NCBI GenBank assembly: GCA_027487485.1
Contig: JAIYDN010000009.1
Span: forward strand, 114,733 to 178,732
Length of the DNA stretch: 64,000 nucleotides
Source of the DNA: Planctomycetaceae bacterium
Lineage (GTDB): Bacteria; Planctomycetota; Planctomycetia; Pirellulales; Pirellulaceae
Direction: 5' to 3'
Position 1 is the stretch's first letter. Every line of letters starts with the position of its first letter. Under the pieces are notes generated by a model, which had not been told where the DNA came from, made no database searches, and worked only from the letters and a program-made list of their open reading frames with translations. This document shows, piece by piece, positions 6,669 through 15,285 of the stretch. A program made the translations under genes and the position numbers.

Positions 6669-9158
6669 CTACTGATAGAACCAAGTTAAATCGTAAACGT
6701 AACCAACGTCCGCGGATAGCAGCTTATACGCAAGGATGGTCGAATCCGTTGCCAGGTATTCTGAAACAACCTTGACTTGCTCGAGCTTGTCCGGATTGTC
6801 TTTTTCATAACGTACGATCCTAAAGCTTCGATACTCCTTGCCTTCGGGCAGCAGAAACCATCGAATCATTTCTGCTGTCTTGAATTGGATTTCGAACGAC
6901 AGCGACACGGAGCTCCCGTTGTCTCGAAGGAAGTATCCTGGCGAACGGAATTCGTGGATGATATCCACCAGCTCTCCTTTGGGTATTTTGCTGAAATCGA
7001 CCACTGCTTCTCTGGCCATGTGCGTTGAGTTGCCGTTGGTGGTCTCGATGGGTGTCGACCTCAAGGCAGGCGTAAGCTCTTGCGGTGGAAATCTAAATTG
7101 CGAATCCGCAGCGATTGGCCGAAGTCGACGACGGAAATGGGTGCTCTCCAGACTCTCGACCATTCGCATCACTTTCAGTCGCTCGTAACCGTAAACAAAA
7201 TTAGCATTTCTTTCGTCAGATCCCGGCCTCCAGTTTCTCAGATCAAGGATGTGCGAGTCCTGAAGAATCGTGAAGCCACTCGAGTCAATGTCATCCAAGT
7301 GTTGCACCTGCTCCGCCGCAACGCCTTCCCATGGTGGAATGGGACCTTCAAGTAACATGTTCATGCGTTCCAAGTCCTGACTTCCTTGTCGCAACGAGGA
7401 AACAATTTGGTTCATGCGATACGAATCCTGATACGCTTGGTAAATAAAGTATGGCATCAAGAAAAGAATTGGGACAAGAATGGGCATGTAGATGTAGGAC
7501 GCCCAATCTCGATAGTCCAATAACGTGCTCAGAATTCGCCTTGAGGCGGATTCCTGCAGACTTCGTGCGTTACGCGTCACCGAGGATGGCTCCATCGATC
7601 GCCCCGTCAGTCGACGATGAGCCGTGGTGTTCACTGGTGGAACCGTCGTTTCTGGTAGTGGGTCCCATGGCTCGTTGCTGGGCAGCTCGACACCAAAGAG
7701 TTCAGGCCGAGAGCGGCAAGACTTGCGGGCCACACAATATCCGTGCCGAATAAGACTGCTGATCTCCAACTTCGAAAAGCGATCCAGATCAGTCCTCATT
7801 CGGGAAGTTTGACGCTGCACCTCTGGATTCATGGCTGTCGCATCTTCGGTTGGGTCGACAACATCGGTAATCGGTGCAAATACAAATCCAGGCGTATCCC
7901 GAAAGGTCTCGTTTTCAAGCTGTCCAACGCGATCCATCAAAATGTCAGTCGCTCGCAGAGCAGTACGAATCAAACCACCCGCACGCCGATTGCTTTGATT
8001 CTCAATGGGTTTCCCAACATCACTAACGATCACCCCATCAATCCCGCTGTTCAACCTTCGAAAGCAAGCCTGCCCCGTTGCTTGCTGCACAGCAGTCTCC
8101 AGCAGATGACGATTTAACCAGAGTTGATCGCCTCGTTCGAGAGCCTGACCTCCGTAACGGGTTGCTTGAAGAAGTGCATCTGCTTCGGGATCTTTAGGCT
8201 TCAATGATGCGAAGAGAGGCTCGCGTTGCAAGGGATGATGGCTCAAGACATCCCAAAGGCTTTTGATGAGTCCGTCTTGGGGACCAGAAGTATCGATTGG
8301 ACGTTCGTGTCGAGAATTGGTTGCGAGGATTTCAGTCAGCCGACTCAAAGGACTTGGATTGCTCGGAGCTTGCTGGATTTCCGTTAAGGTATCGACCAAT
8401 CTTTGAAAGTCGACGAAATCATCTGGACTGAGGCAATTATCCAATAGCATCGGACGTTCGAGGCATCGAAACATCCGAACACCAAGATTGTCGAACACTC
8501 CCCCGTCGGTAAAAGATTGCAACCCAAACTCACCCGCGCAGGCTCCCACCTCTGCGCCAGTCAGTACAAGCGGCGGAAAAAAACCTGGAAAAGCCGACGA
8601 GGCGGTAACGGCCATTGCAACCGTTGCAAGTCCGGTTGGCACGCGCTCCATTCGCAACCGAAACCGACCTTGCCTTCTCATCATCGTTAATCCATTTCGG
8701 TTAAACGAGCAGAGACAGCCTTCGCTCAAATTCGTAGTCAGCAGATGCAGTTGTGGCGATGCTGGTAGCTCAAACAAACTGGTGTCACCATAAAGATGCT
8801 TTTCATAGTAGTGTTCCAAAAGTCCGGTGCGAGTTAGCTTCCGATTCGAAAGCCCCATCAGCTTTCTTACCCAACCGATTGGAATGTTCAACGGGAAGTG
8901 CCGGGTGATTCGATTGCGGACATCCATCTGCACCACATTGAGAATTTCGGAAGCCGCCAAATCAAACTCAGCAGACGACCCGTTATAACGTTCCCAATTC
9001 AGCACCAAGTGAGCAGCTAAGATGCTCCCGCCGGATACCGACGTGATATGCGTGACCTGAGAAAGGATTCCTGCATCGCGAAGGAATCGCACAAGTCCCA
9101 AGTGATACAGGCTCGCCCGAAAGCCACCTCCAGAAAGCGCCAGTCCAAATTTTTTCAT
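6669..9158 (-). CDS. Large patatin-like phospholipase with membrane-anchored C-terminal region
   Basis: An 829-residue protein. The N-terminal 300 or so residues are a patatin domain: the oxyanion loop LSGGGFRASLYHLG (residues 9-22), the nucleophile elbow SVSGGS with Ser42, and the catalytic aspartate in SFTDGGVFDNLG (about Asp218). Patatins hydrolyse acyl esters of membrane lipids with a Ser-Asp dyad. The first Gly of the usual GxSxG is Ser here. The middle is charged and of unknown fold, a single hydrophobic helix lies at about 550-575 (YIYMPILVPILFLMPYFIY), and a roughly 250-residue C-terminal region follows. The layout suggests a catalytic domain on one side of the membrane and an unknown domain on the other. 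Most bacterial patatins are 250-400 residues, so the extension is notable. Confidence 0.8.
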   Translation of the reverse strand: MKKFGLALSGGGFRASLYHLGLVRFLRDAGILSQVTHITSVSGGSILAAHLVLNWERYNGSSAEFDLAASEILNVVQMDVRNRITRHFPLNIPIGWVRKLMGLSNRKLTRTGLLEHYYEKHLYGDTSLFELPASPQLHLLTTNLSEGCLCSFNRNGLTMMRRQGRFRLRMERVPTGLATVAMAVTASSAFPGFFPPLVLTGAEVGACAGEFGLQSFTDGGVFDNLGVRMFRCLERPMLLDNCLSPDDFVDFQRLVDTLTEIQQAPSNPSPLSRLTEILATNSRHERPIDTSGPQDGLIKSLWDVLSHHPLQREPLFASLKPKDPEADALLQATRYGGQALERGDQLWLNRHLLETAVQQATGQACFRRLNSGIDGVIVSDVGKPIENQSNRRAGGLIRTALRATDILMDRVGQLENETFRDTPGFVFAPITDVVDPTEDATAMNPEVQRQTSRMRTDLDRFSKLEISSLIRHGYCVARKSCRSRPELFGVELPSNEPWDPLPETTVPPVNTTAHRRLTGRSMEPSSVTRNARSLQESASRRILSTLLDYRDWASYIYMPILVPILFLMPYFIYQAYQDSYRMNQIVSSLRQGSQDLERMNMLLEGPIPPWEGVAAEQVQHLDDIDSSGFTILQDSHILDLRNWRPGSDERNANFVYGYERLKVMRMVESLESTHFRRRLRPIAADSQFRFPPQELTPALRSTPIETTNGNSTHMAREAVVDFSKIPKGELVDIIHEFRSPGYFLRDNGSSVSLSFEIQFKTAEMIRWFLLPEGKEYRSFRIVRYEKDNPDKLEQVKVVSEYLATDSTILAYKLLSADVGYVYDLTWFYQ

Positions 9159-9552
9159 CGCAAGTCAATCGTCATAACAGAACATTCAGAACCAATACCG
9201 AAAGCAAAAAGTGTCTCCTCCCTGGCAATTGTTGGAATCTTCAGGTAGCAGGATAACTCAACCAGGATAGATGGAACGCCTGCTGATTGAAAGACATTTT
9301 AAGGCAATCACAAGCAGTGTTCGAGTACAAGCAGCCGTAAAGTCGCCAGCAATTGCGTTGTGACAGGCATGGTCAGTTCTCGCACCCACGAGAGCGACCG
9401 GGAAACGCAATCAGGCTAGTCATGACGCGAATAAGCAAGGCACGGACTTGTCAGCCACTTCTCGCTGGACTTTTTCTTTCAGGCAAGGCATCCAAGTTCA
9501 TCTTGAAACGACCCACTCGAACAAATGCTGTGTTCCCTTAAGGTCTGGGTGT
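9159..9552. other. Intergenic region upstream of the small-protein/HNH pair
   Basis: About 400 bp between two divergent genes. No gene or clear repeat was recognised. The right end carries the promoter described at 9550-9558. Confidence 0.4.
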
Positions 9553-9558
9553 TATAAT
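9550..9558 (+). promoter_or_regulatory. Extended -10 promoter element before the small-protein/HNH pair
   Basis: TGTTATAAT is an exact extended -10 box (TG-N-TATAAT). No good -35 hexamer is seen at the expected distance, as is usual for extended -10 promoters. A start about 7 bp downstream would give a leader of only about 11 nt beginning almost at the AGGAGA ribosome-binding site (9565-9570) of the gene at 9576. Confidence 0.45.
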
Positions 9559-9575
9559 GTCACCAGGAGAACTCT

Positions 9576-9845
9576 ATGGAACAAGCGACAACCGTAAACG
9601 AAGCTGCGATTTGGGATCGAATGATCCAGCCCATAAGCATGAATCTACCGCCGGACGCGGCAAGGTTTTTCTTGGACTTGGGGTTCGCCGACTCTGATCT
9701 GCAACGCATGCAATATCTGGCCGCAAAGAACCGGGATGCAGAACTGACGCTTCAAGAATCGGAAGAGCTTCGTCGTTACAGAATGGTAGGGCTGCAAGTG
9801 GATTTGCTCCGCTCTATTTCACGACGCAGTTTAGCCGACGAATAG
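9576..9845 (+). CDS. Small helical protein paired with HNH endonuclease
   Basis: An 89-residue acidic, helical protein with no catalytic motif. Its C-terminal half (LTLQESEELRRYRMVGLQVDLLRSISRRSL) matches the kind of short protein I know directly upstream of single-domain HNH proteins in planctomycetes and cyanobacteria. The start ATG has a good AGGAGA box and the stop is 3 bp before the presumed original start of the HNH gene, so the two form one transcript. A role as antidote or as regulator of the nuclease is possible, but only the gene order supports it. Confidence 0.65.
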   Translation: MEQATTVNEAAIWDRMIQPISMNLPPDAARFFLDLGFADSDLQRMQYLAAKNRDAELTLQESEELRRYRMVGLQVDLLRSISRRSLADE

Positions 9846-9904
9846 GTCATGGCACTTCCTACGTTCGTTGCCAGAGCTGTAAGAACTCGGCCTCGTTCTG
9901 CTGA

Positions 9905-10279
9905 GTGTATTGTTTGCTTCCGGCTCAGGCGAGCGTAATCCCATTTGAAATCGATCACATCATTGCAAGAAAGCATGGCGGACCAAGCGATTTGGATAAT
10001 CTTGCTTTATCCTGTTTTTACTGTAACAGTGCCAAAGGGCCGAACATTGCCGGTGTCGATAGTGAGACAGGACTAATCGTTCCCCTTTATCATCCCCGCA
10101 AACACCTGTGGCAGGAACACTTTGTCATAGAAGGCACAAGGATCGTTGCCAAGACTTCAGCGGGCCGAGTAACGATCGCGGTTTTGGAAATGAATGCGGA
10201 AGACATGATGTTATTGCGAGGCTCGCTCATTGACGAAGGATTGTATCCACCGAGATTTGATAATCGAGCGAACGCATAG
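9905..10279 (+). CDS. HNH endonuclease, probably frameshifted at its N-terminus
   Basis: The frame contains a clear HNH core: PFEIDHIIARKHGGPSDLDN with the catalytic His, then LALSCFYCNSAKG with the Cys pair, then PLYHPRKHLWQEHF and GRVTIAVLEMN, as in compact metal-dependent HNH nucleases. The usual N-terminus with the first Cys-x-x-Cys is missing from this frame. It is present in another frame starting at the ATG at 9849 (MALPTFVARAV, then AECIVC), which stops soon after. Restoring one base near 9917-9920 would join the two into a normal protein of about 140 residues. So the gene is either a recent frameshift mutant or starts at the GTG at 9905 without the first zinc-ligand pair. It follows the 89-residue partner. 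Confidence 0.7.
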   Translation: MYCLLPAQASVIPFEIDHIIARKHGGPSDLDNLALSCFYCNSAKGPNIAGVDSETGLIVPLYHPRKHLWQEHFVIEGTRIVAKTSAGRVTIAVLEMNAEDMMLLRGSLIDEGLYPPRFDNRANA

Positions 10280-10591
10280 TTCTGGTATCAAACATCTCGC
10301 TCTGAAGACGCGGCGATCATGGCAATGTGTTACGGACCGGAACCACCCAGAACAAAGAATTGCTTCGGTTTGTCTATTTACACCCATTTGAGTGGAGAGC
10401 CGGATGTCCCTCGGTTGCAACTTCCCGATCTGTTTGGAAATGCAGAGTCACGGAGGACGCATCGACAAAGCGCTCACAGACTCCGCCTTTCCTTTTCGAT
10501 CTCTGTGCCTCTCTGTGTTTTAAAGAAATTCGTCGCCGAAGTCGTACTTGATTTTCCTGGTTCTTGGTGGCAACGGCGACGATATCGCCGA
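10280..10591. other. Intergenic region, no gene recognised
   Basis: About 310 bp between the HNH gene and the end of a minus-strand membrane protein gene. Longer frames here are read-through of the opposite strand. A CTCTGTGCCTCTCTGTG word near 10500 resembles a short phrase I associate with planctomycete intergenic DNA. Nothing else is supported. Confidence 0.35.
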
Positions 10592-11023
10592 TCAAGGTCT
10601 TTCATTTTTGGGAGTGGTGAATCCACAGGCCAGGAAGTAGCCGATAGTATAGAGGACGACAGTAGAGTCGAGCGCAAAAGGAATCCAAAAGCCGTTTACA
10701 AATGGTTGCTGCGCGTTGGACAGAACAAGCCAAACCATGAAGCTCTTTTCGAATGCGCTGTAAAGCAAAATTGGAACTCGCCATTCAGGAACGATGGCTG
10801 CAAGCATCATGCAGATACCCATGATGCCCACCATGATCCCCCAGTGCTGAATGATGATCGTGTATTCCTGCAGGTATGGCAACTTGGCCACGTTAGGCAT
10901 AGCCCAAGAAGGCAAGAATGCATACAGTCCAACCAATGCCGTTCCGGCACCGGTGAATAGAAAAAAAGGACGGACTGTGCGACTGAAGAATTGATAAAGC
11001 TTTCCCGGTTCTTTGGATTCCAT
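10592..11023 (-). CDS. Small four-helix membrane protein, unknown function
   Basis: A 143-residue hydrophobic protein. Four membrane helices can be drawn at about residues 18-38 (FFLFTGAGTALVGLYAFL), 55-77 (IIIQHWGIMVGIMGICMMLAA), 82-103 and 112-132. The loops are short and the termini charged. I do not recognise a named family. It is the last gene of a minus-strand run behind the two sulfatases, but a hairpin at 11081-11104 lies between it and the nearer sulfatase, so it probably has its own transcript. No RBS of note. Function cannot be given from the sequence. Confidence 0.6.
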   Translation of the reverse strand: MESKEPGKLYQFFSRTVRPFFLFTGAGTALVGLYAFLPSWAMPNVAKLPYLQEYTIIIQHWGIMVGIMGICMMLAAIVPEWRVPILLYSAFEKSFMVWLVLSNAQQPFVNGFWIPFALDSTVVLYTIGYFLACGFTTPKNERP

Positions 11024-11080
11024 GACTGGTCCTGCTACAGTTTCTTACGATGTATTCTATTGTTGACGATGAATGTAAAA

Positions 11081-11104
11081 CGGCCAGCCCGTATGGGCTG
11101 GCCG
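11081..11104 (-). terminator. Hairpin terminator of the sulfatase at 11143-12864
   Basis: CGGCCAGCCC and GGGCTGGCCG form a perfect 10-bp GC-rich stem with a 4-base loop (GTAT). Read on the minus strand it is followed by TTTTAC. It lies about 40 bp after the sulfatase stop. Confidence 0.75.
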
Positions 11105-11142
11105 CAAAAAGCGATTCGATACAAAAAGGTGGTTACGAAAAC

Positions 11143-12864
11143 CTAGCGGTTACCACCGCCCCCTTCTTGTAACTTCTTGAGAACGCCATCCAAGTTAAAG
11201 CTGCCTGGTTTTTGCCTTGGCGGATACTCGGTGAATGTTGCCAAATGTTGACTGACGAATGCAATCGCTGGTAGCAGGACGAATGCATGGTCGACTCGCC
11301 ATCGATCGTAATCGCCAGCTTCGTGATCGGCTCGTTCAAACGGATCTGTTCGCAAGCAAAACAATTTTGGAAATCGCAACGTCACCAAAGGTTCTTGCCA
11401 TACTTCTAGACCATGACCACGCTGCTCCATAAACACGACTTTCCATCGGTTGTAACGAAGGTTGGCCAGGCTTCCGTCGTCAGTCCAATAGAAGAACTCT
11501 GACCGTGGCGATTCTTTGGCTTCGCCGGTAAGGTAAGGAATCAAGTTGTAACCATCGAGAAGTACTTTGAAGTCTCTTCCATTGGCCTTGTGCCCCTTCA
11601 TTAGCTTTTCCTTGACGTCAGGCTCTCCTGCCGCTGCCAAGATGGTTTGCATCATGTCTTCGTGCGAGCAAATACCGTTCATAATCGAACCGGGTTTGAT
11701 CTTACCTGGCCAGCGGATCATGCATGGAACACGATATCCACCTTCCCAGTTCGAATTCTTCTCGTTTCGGAATGGGGTGCTGCCACCGTCTGGCCACGAG
11801 AAACACTCGGCACCGTTGTCGGTCGAATACATCACCATGGTGTTGTCCGCGACGCCCAGCTTGTCAAGCTTATCAAGAACTTGACCAACGTGCCCATCAT
11901 GTTCGACCATTCCGTCAGGGTAGACCCCAAGACCGGTCTTGTTCTCGGACTCTTTCTTCAAGTGAGTCCAAATGTGCATGCGTGTTGAGTTCCACCACAA
12001 GAAGAATGGCTTGTCGGCTTTGACCGCTCGGTCCATGAAGTCGATGGCACCTTTGGTAATCTCTTCATCGATCGTTTTCATTCGTTCGATGGTCAGTGGT
12101 CCCGTGTCGGTGATTTTGCCACCAGCAAACGACTTAATGACTCCTCGTGGGCCGAAAAGCTTTTTCAATTTAGGGTCTTTGAAGTAGTCGGGATGCTCAG
12201 GCTCTTGTTCTGCGTTCAGGTGATAGAGGTTTCCGTAAAATTCATCGAATCCATGATTCGATGGTAGATGTTCGTCTAGGTCACCTAGGTGATTCTTGCC
12301 ATACTGAGCGGTCATGTAGCCATGATTTTTTAGTAGCTCAGGAATCGTGGGGTCTTTATCGGATAGTCCTTCCTTGGCGCCTGGCAAGCCTACTTTCAGC
12401 AAGCCCGTGCGGAAGGGGCTTTGGCCGGTGATGAATGCGGCACGTCCCGCAGTGCATGATTGCTGTCCGTACCAGTCTGTGAACAACGCACCTTCTTTTG
12501 CAACTCGATCGATGTTCGGCGTGCTGTAGCCCATCATCCCGCGATTGTAGGCACTGGTGTTATTCCAACCAACGTCGTCACCCCAGATGATCAGGAAATT
12601 TGGTTTCTTGCCGCTTTGTGCTGCGTTGGTAGAAACCAGTCGATTGTGCTTCGCTAAAGCAATCTTGTCGGCATCGGAAAGTTGCTTACGACTGTTTGTT
12701 TCATCAGACGATGAAGCAACGCTACTTGCTGAGGCCTCAGGCGGCTCCGCTGCAACAATGGAATTCATTGGAAGCCCCAATGAACCTAATGCTGTGCCCA
12801 ACCCCAAGACGACGCTTAACGCCGAAGCTTGCTGGATTTTTGAAAATAGACCCGACCATTTCAT
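11143..12864 (-). CDS. Type I (formylglycine) sulfatase
   Basis: A 573-residue exported arylsulfatase-family enzyme that would remove sulfate esters, for example from sulfated polysaccharides. Seen are metal-ligand acidic residues in WGDDVGW (Asp96-Asp97), the FGly motif SCTAGR with Cys137 and Arg141, KNHLGD, the HIWTHLKKES histidines, and the metal-binding pair in STDNGAE. The Cys must be oxidised to formylglycine by a maturase not encoded in this window. The N-terminus has a signal-like hydrophobic segment (LSVVLGLGTALGSLG). An AGGAGC box precedes the ATG. It is a close paralogue of the next gene, with a similar leader and box. A terminator follows. Palindromes upstream (12938-13020) suggest regulated expression. 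Substrate not predictable. Confidence 0.88.
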   Translation of the reverse strand: MKWSGLFSKIQQASALSVVLGLGTALGSLGLPMNSIVAAEPPEASASSVASSSDETNSRKQLSDADKIALAKHNRLVSTNAAQSGKKPNFLIIWGDDVGWNNTSAYNRGMMGYSTPNIDRVAKEGALFTDWYGQQSCTAGRAAFITGQSPFRTGLLKVGLPGAKEGLSDKDPTIPELLKNHGYMTAQYGKNHLGDLDEHLPSNHGFDEFYGNLYHLNAEQEPEHPDYFKDPKLKKLFGPRGVIKSFAGGKITDTGPLTIERMKTIDEEITKGAIDFMDRAVKADKPFFLWWNSTRMHIWTHLKKESENKTGLGVYPDGMVEHDGHVGQVLDKLDKLGVADNTMVMYSTDNGAECFSWPDGGSTPFRNEKNSNWEGGYRVPCMIRWPGKIKPGSIMNGICSHEDMMQTILAAAGEPDVKEKLMKGHKANGRDFKVLLDGYNLIPYLTGEAKESPRSEFFYWTDDGSLANLRYNRWKVVFMEQRGHGLEVWQEPLVTLRFPKLFCLRTDPFERADHEAGDYDRWRVDHAFVLLPAIAFVSQHLATFTEYPPRQKPGSFNLDGVLKKLQEGGGGNR

Positions 12865-12937
12865 AGAAGTGCTCCTGGAAAAGCGGAATAGTACAACTTT
12901 CGTTGAAACAACGCGTTGCGTGAGTTCGACCGAATAT

Positions 12938-13020
12938 AGCCTAAAGGGGATCGGCTGTGGTTACTGGCGTTTGACGCTTAGTGTCAAAATTTATGACATT
13001 TTAATAAACGCCTTTAGGCT
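12938..13020. promoter_or_regulatory. Nested palindromes upstream of the sulfatase gene
   Basis: AGCCTAAAGG (12938-12947) and CCTTTAGGCT (13011-13020) form a perfect 10-bp inverted repeat. Between them lies TGTCA-N7-TGACA (12982-12998), an operator-like palindrome of the size bound by dimeric regulators. The block sits about 75-155 bp upstream of the sulfatase ATG (12864). No matching block was seen upstream of the second sulfatase. Confidence 0.45.
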
Positions 13021-13052
13021 GAGGTATGTTGAGGTTGAGATATAAAATGCAA

Positions 13053-13078
13053 TCACCCACGAAAAACATCGTGGGTGA
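13053..13078 (-). terminator. Hairpin terminator of the sulfatase at 13114-14865
   Basis: TCACCCACGA and TCGTGGGTGA form a 10-bp stem with a 6-base loop (AAAACA). It lies about 36 bp after the sulfatase stop. The T-run behind it on the minus strand is weak (TTGCATTTTATA). Confidence 0.65.
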
Positions 13079-13113
13079 CTGTGAAACCAAAATCAAGGTA
13101 TCTGGAAGGTCAC

Positions 13114-14865
13114 CTAATTGCGTGGAGCACCGATCGTTTCGATATCTTGTAGACGCTTCAACGCCGCTGCAGCTTTGAGGGTCTGATAATTGATACCGCC
13201 AGCATTCAAGCTACCACCTTCCTGGAATGGATACTCCGGAATCGTCATGAGAAATTGCTTGATCTGCGCTTGAACGGGAATAAACAACCAAATGTTGTCC
13301 GCATACCAACGTAGGTACAGACCTGATTCGTGTGGCATTTGTTCGTAGGGATCTGCCTTAAGGTTGACAATCATTGGCCAACCTGGGACCTCCCGAATAC
13401 CAGTCGCTATGTTGCCATTCACGACTGCGAAGTTCACTTTCCAGTCATTCCAACGCACTGCGTTTAACTCACCGCCGGCACCGAAGTACATGATCTGCTC
13501 GCGTGGGCCTTTCTTCGTTTCCCCTTTGAAATAGGGCGTGAAGTTGTAGCCGTCGGCATGAACCTTGAATGTTTTTCCGTTGGCTTTGTAGCCTTTCTTG
13601 AGTTTCTCGACGATCTCAGGTTCACCAGCTGCTGCCAACAACGTTGGCATCCAGTCTTCTTGCGAGAAGATTTCATTGACAAGAGTGCCTGGCTTAATCA
13701 CGCCGGGCCAACGAACTAGCATGGGTACTCGCATTCCGCCTTCCCAAGTGGTCCCTTTTTCACCGTGGAACGGAGTGATTCCGCCATCTGGCCAAGTTCC
13801 CTTTTCAGCGCCATTGTCTGTTCCATAAACCAAAAGGGTATTGTCAGCCAATCCTAGGTCATCAAGCTTCTTCAAGACTCCGCCGACAAAGCCGTCGTGC
13901 TCCACCATCCCATCGGGATATAGACCAATCCCGGTCTTGCCTTCGGACTCTTTCTTAAGATGGGTCCAAACGTGCATGCGGGTGCTGTTGTACCACATGA
14001 AGAAGGGCTTCTTTGCTTTCGCGTTGCGATCCAAGAAATCCATAGCTTTCTCATGAACTTCTTCGTCGATCGTTTCCATTCGTTTTCTTGTAAGAGGGCC
14101 GGTATCTTCGATGGTCTGTCCACCCTTACCGTCCGACTTGCAATGCAATACGCCACGCGGGCCGTACTTCTTTTTGAACTCTGGGTCTTTGGGGTAATAA
14201 TAGGTCTCGGGTTCTTCTTCTGCGTTCAAGTGATAAAGGTTGCCGAAGAACTCATCGAAGCCGTGCATGGTCGGCAGGTGCTTGTCTTGATCACCAAGGT
14301 GATTCTTACCAAACTGACCGGTTGCATACCCCTGTTCTTTGAGAAGATCCGCAATGGTTGGTGTCCAGTCAGGAATACCTTGGGGACTGCCCGGCATACC
14401 GATGGTTAGCAAGCCCGTTCGGAAGGGATGCTGTCCAAGAATGAAGGAAGCTCGACCCGCAGTACAACTCTGTTGCGAGTAGGCATCGGTAAACAGCGCG
14501 CCCTCTTTGGCAATCCGATCAATGTTCGGAGTGTGGTACCCCATGATGCCGTGGTTGTAGGCGCTGATGTTGTGAACCCCAATATCGTCGCCCCAAAGAA
14601 CGAGAATGTTGGGCTTCTTGCCACTCTGCGTGGCGTTGGTTGAAACCAGTCGGTTGTGTTGTGCTAATGCAATCTCTTCGTCTTTGGTAAGACTTTGCAC
14701 TTCATTGGTCGATGAAACCGCGTTTTTTTCCTTCTGAGTCGGTGGTTCTGCTGCTCCAACAGGACTCTTCGCGTATTCGAATTGCCCAACAAACGCTATG
14801 CACCCCAAAACAGAACCCAGCGATACCGTCCAAAGGGTTCTCGGAACGAACTCTAACAACTTCAT
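13114..14865 (-). CDS. Type I (formylglycine) sulfatase, paralogue of the neighbour
   Basis: A 583-residue enzyme with the same architecture as the product of 11143-12864: WGDDIGVHN metal ligands, the FGly motif SCTAGR with Cys134, KNHLGD, RMHVWTHLKKES, and a metal pair in GTDNGAE. The N-terminus is a signal peptide (WTVSLGSVLGCIAFVGQF core). Both genes share stretches such as RLVSTNA, SGKKPN and TPNIDR, and near-identical Shine-Dalgarno leaders (TTTTCCAGGAG), so they arose by tandem duplication. The duplicates differ most at the C-terminus, which often shapes substrate choice in sulfatases. They are separated by 250 bp holding a terminator and a palindrome block, so each probably has its own promoter. 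Sulfatase-rich genomes are typical of marine planctomycetes. Confidence 0.88.
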   Translation of the reverse strand: MKLLEFVPRTLWTVSLGSVLGCIAFVGQFEYAKSPVGAAEPPTQKEKNAVSSTNEVQSLTKDEEIALAQHNRLVSTNATQSGKKPNILVLWGDDIGVHNISAYNHGIMGYHTPNIDRIAKEGALFTDAYSQQSCTAGRASFILGQHPFRTGLLTIGMPGSPQGIPDWTPTIADLLKEQGYATGQFGKNHLGDQDKHLPTMHGFDEFFGNLYHLNAEEEPETYYYPKDPEFKKKYGPRGVLHCKSDGKGGQTIEDTGPLTRKRMETIDEEVHEKAMDFLDRNAKAKKPFFMWYNSTRMHVWTHLKKESEGKTGIGLYPDGMVEHDGFVGGVLKKLDDLGLADNTLLVYGTDNGAEKGTWPDGGITPFHGEKGTTWEGGMRVPMLVRWPGVIKPGTLVNEIFSQEDWMPTLLAAAGEPEIVEKLKKGYKANGKTFKVHADGYNFTPYFKGETKKGPREQIMYFGAGGELNAVRWNDWKVNFAVVNGNIATGIREVPGWPMIVNLKADPYEQMPHESGLYLRWYADNIWLFIPVQAQIKQFLMTIPEYPFQEGGSLNAGGINYQTLKAAAALKRLQDIETIGAPRN

Positions 14866-15285
14866 TGATGCTCTCCTGGAAAAGACAATTGTTCAGACAA
14901 GAACTACTAGTCTAACTGTACGCCATGGGGACTGTGAATCAGGCCTGCAACGCATACGGGTAAACCTTAGTTCAAAAAGCTAGTAACCGGAAATCACTTG
15001 ATTTCTCGACTTCATTTTCGGTTGGCCGTCATGGCTTCGTTGACCAATTCAAGCATGCCGAAACTGAATTGTAGCATAGAAACATGAGCTGCGATGACAA
15101 GACAGAACGAGTGCGAGGTGCCAAACGAAAGATCGTGTATGTGGTACCGGTAGTGAAAGTAAAGTAATGCTACCAGGTCGGTCGCAACACAGAATCGTTC
15201 GGTAGACTATCCTGGTATTAGCGATGAAAGCAGAAAGTAACACACACCATCCATTTTTCGTATTGAAACGATAATTCCTGAAACA
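14866..15285. other. Divergent intergenic region between sulfatase and UspA genes
   Basis: 420 bp that must carry promoters for both directions. No repeat, RNA or clear promoter pair stood out. Confidence 0.35.
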
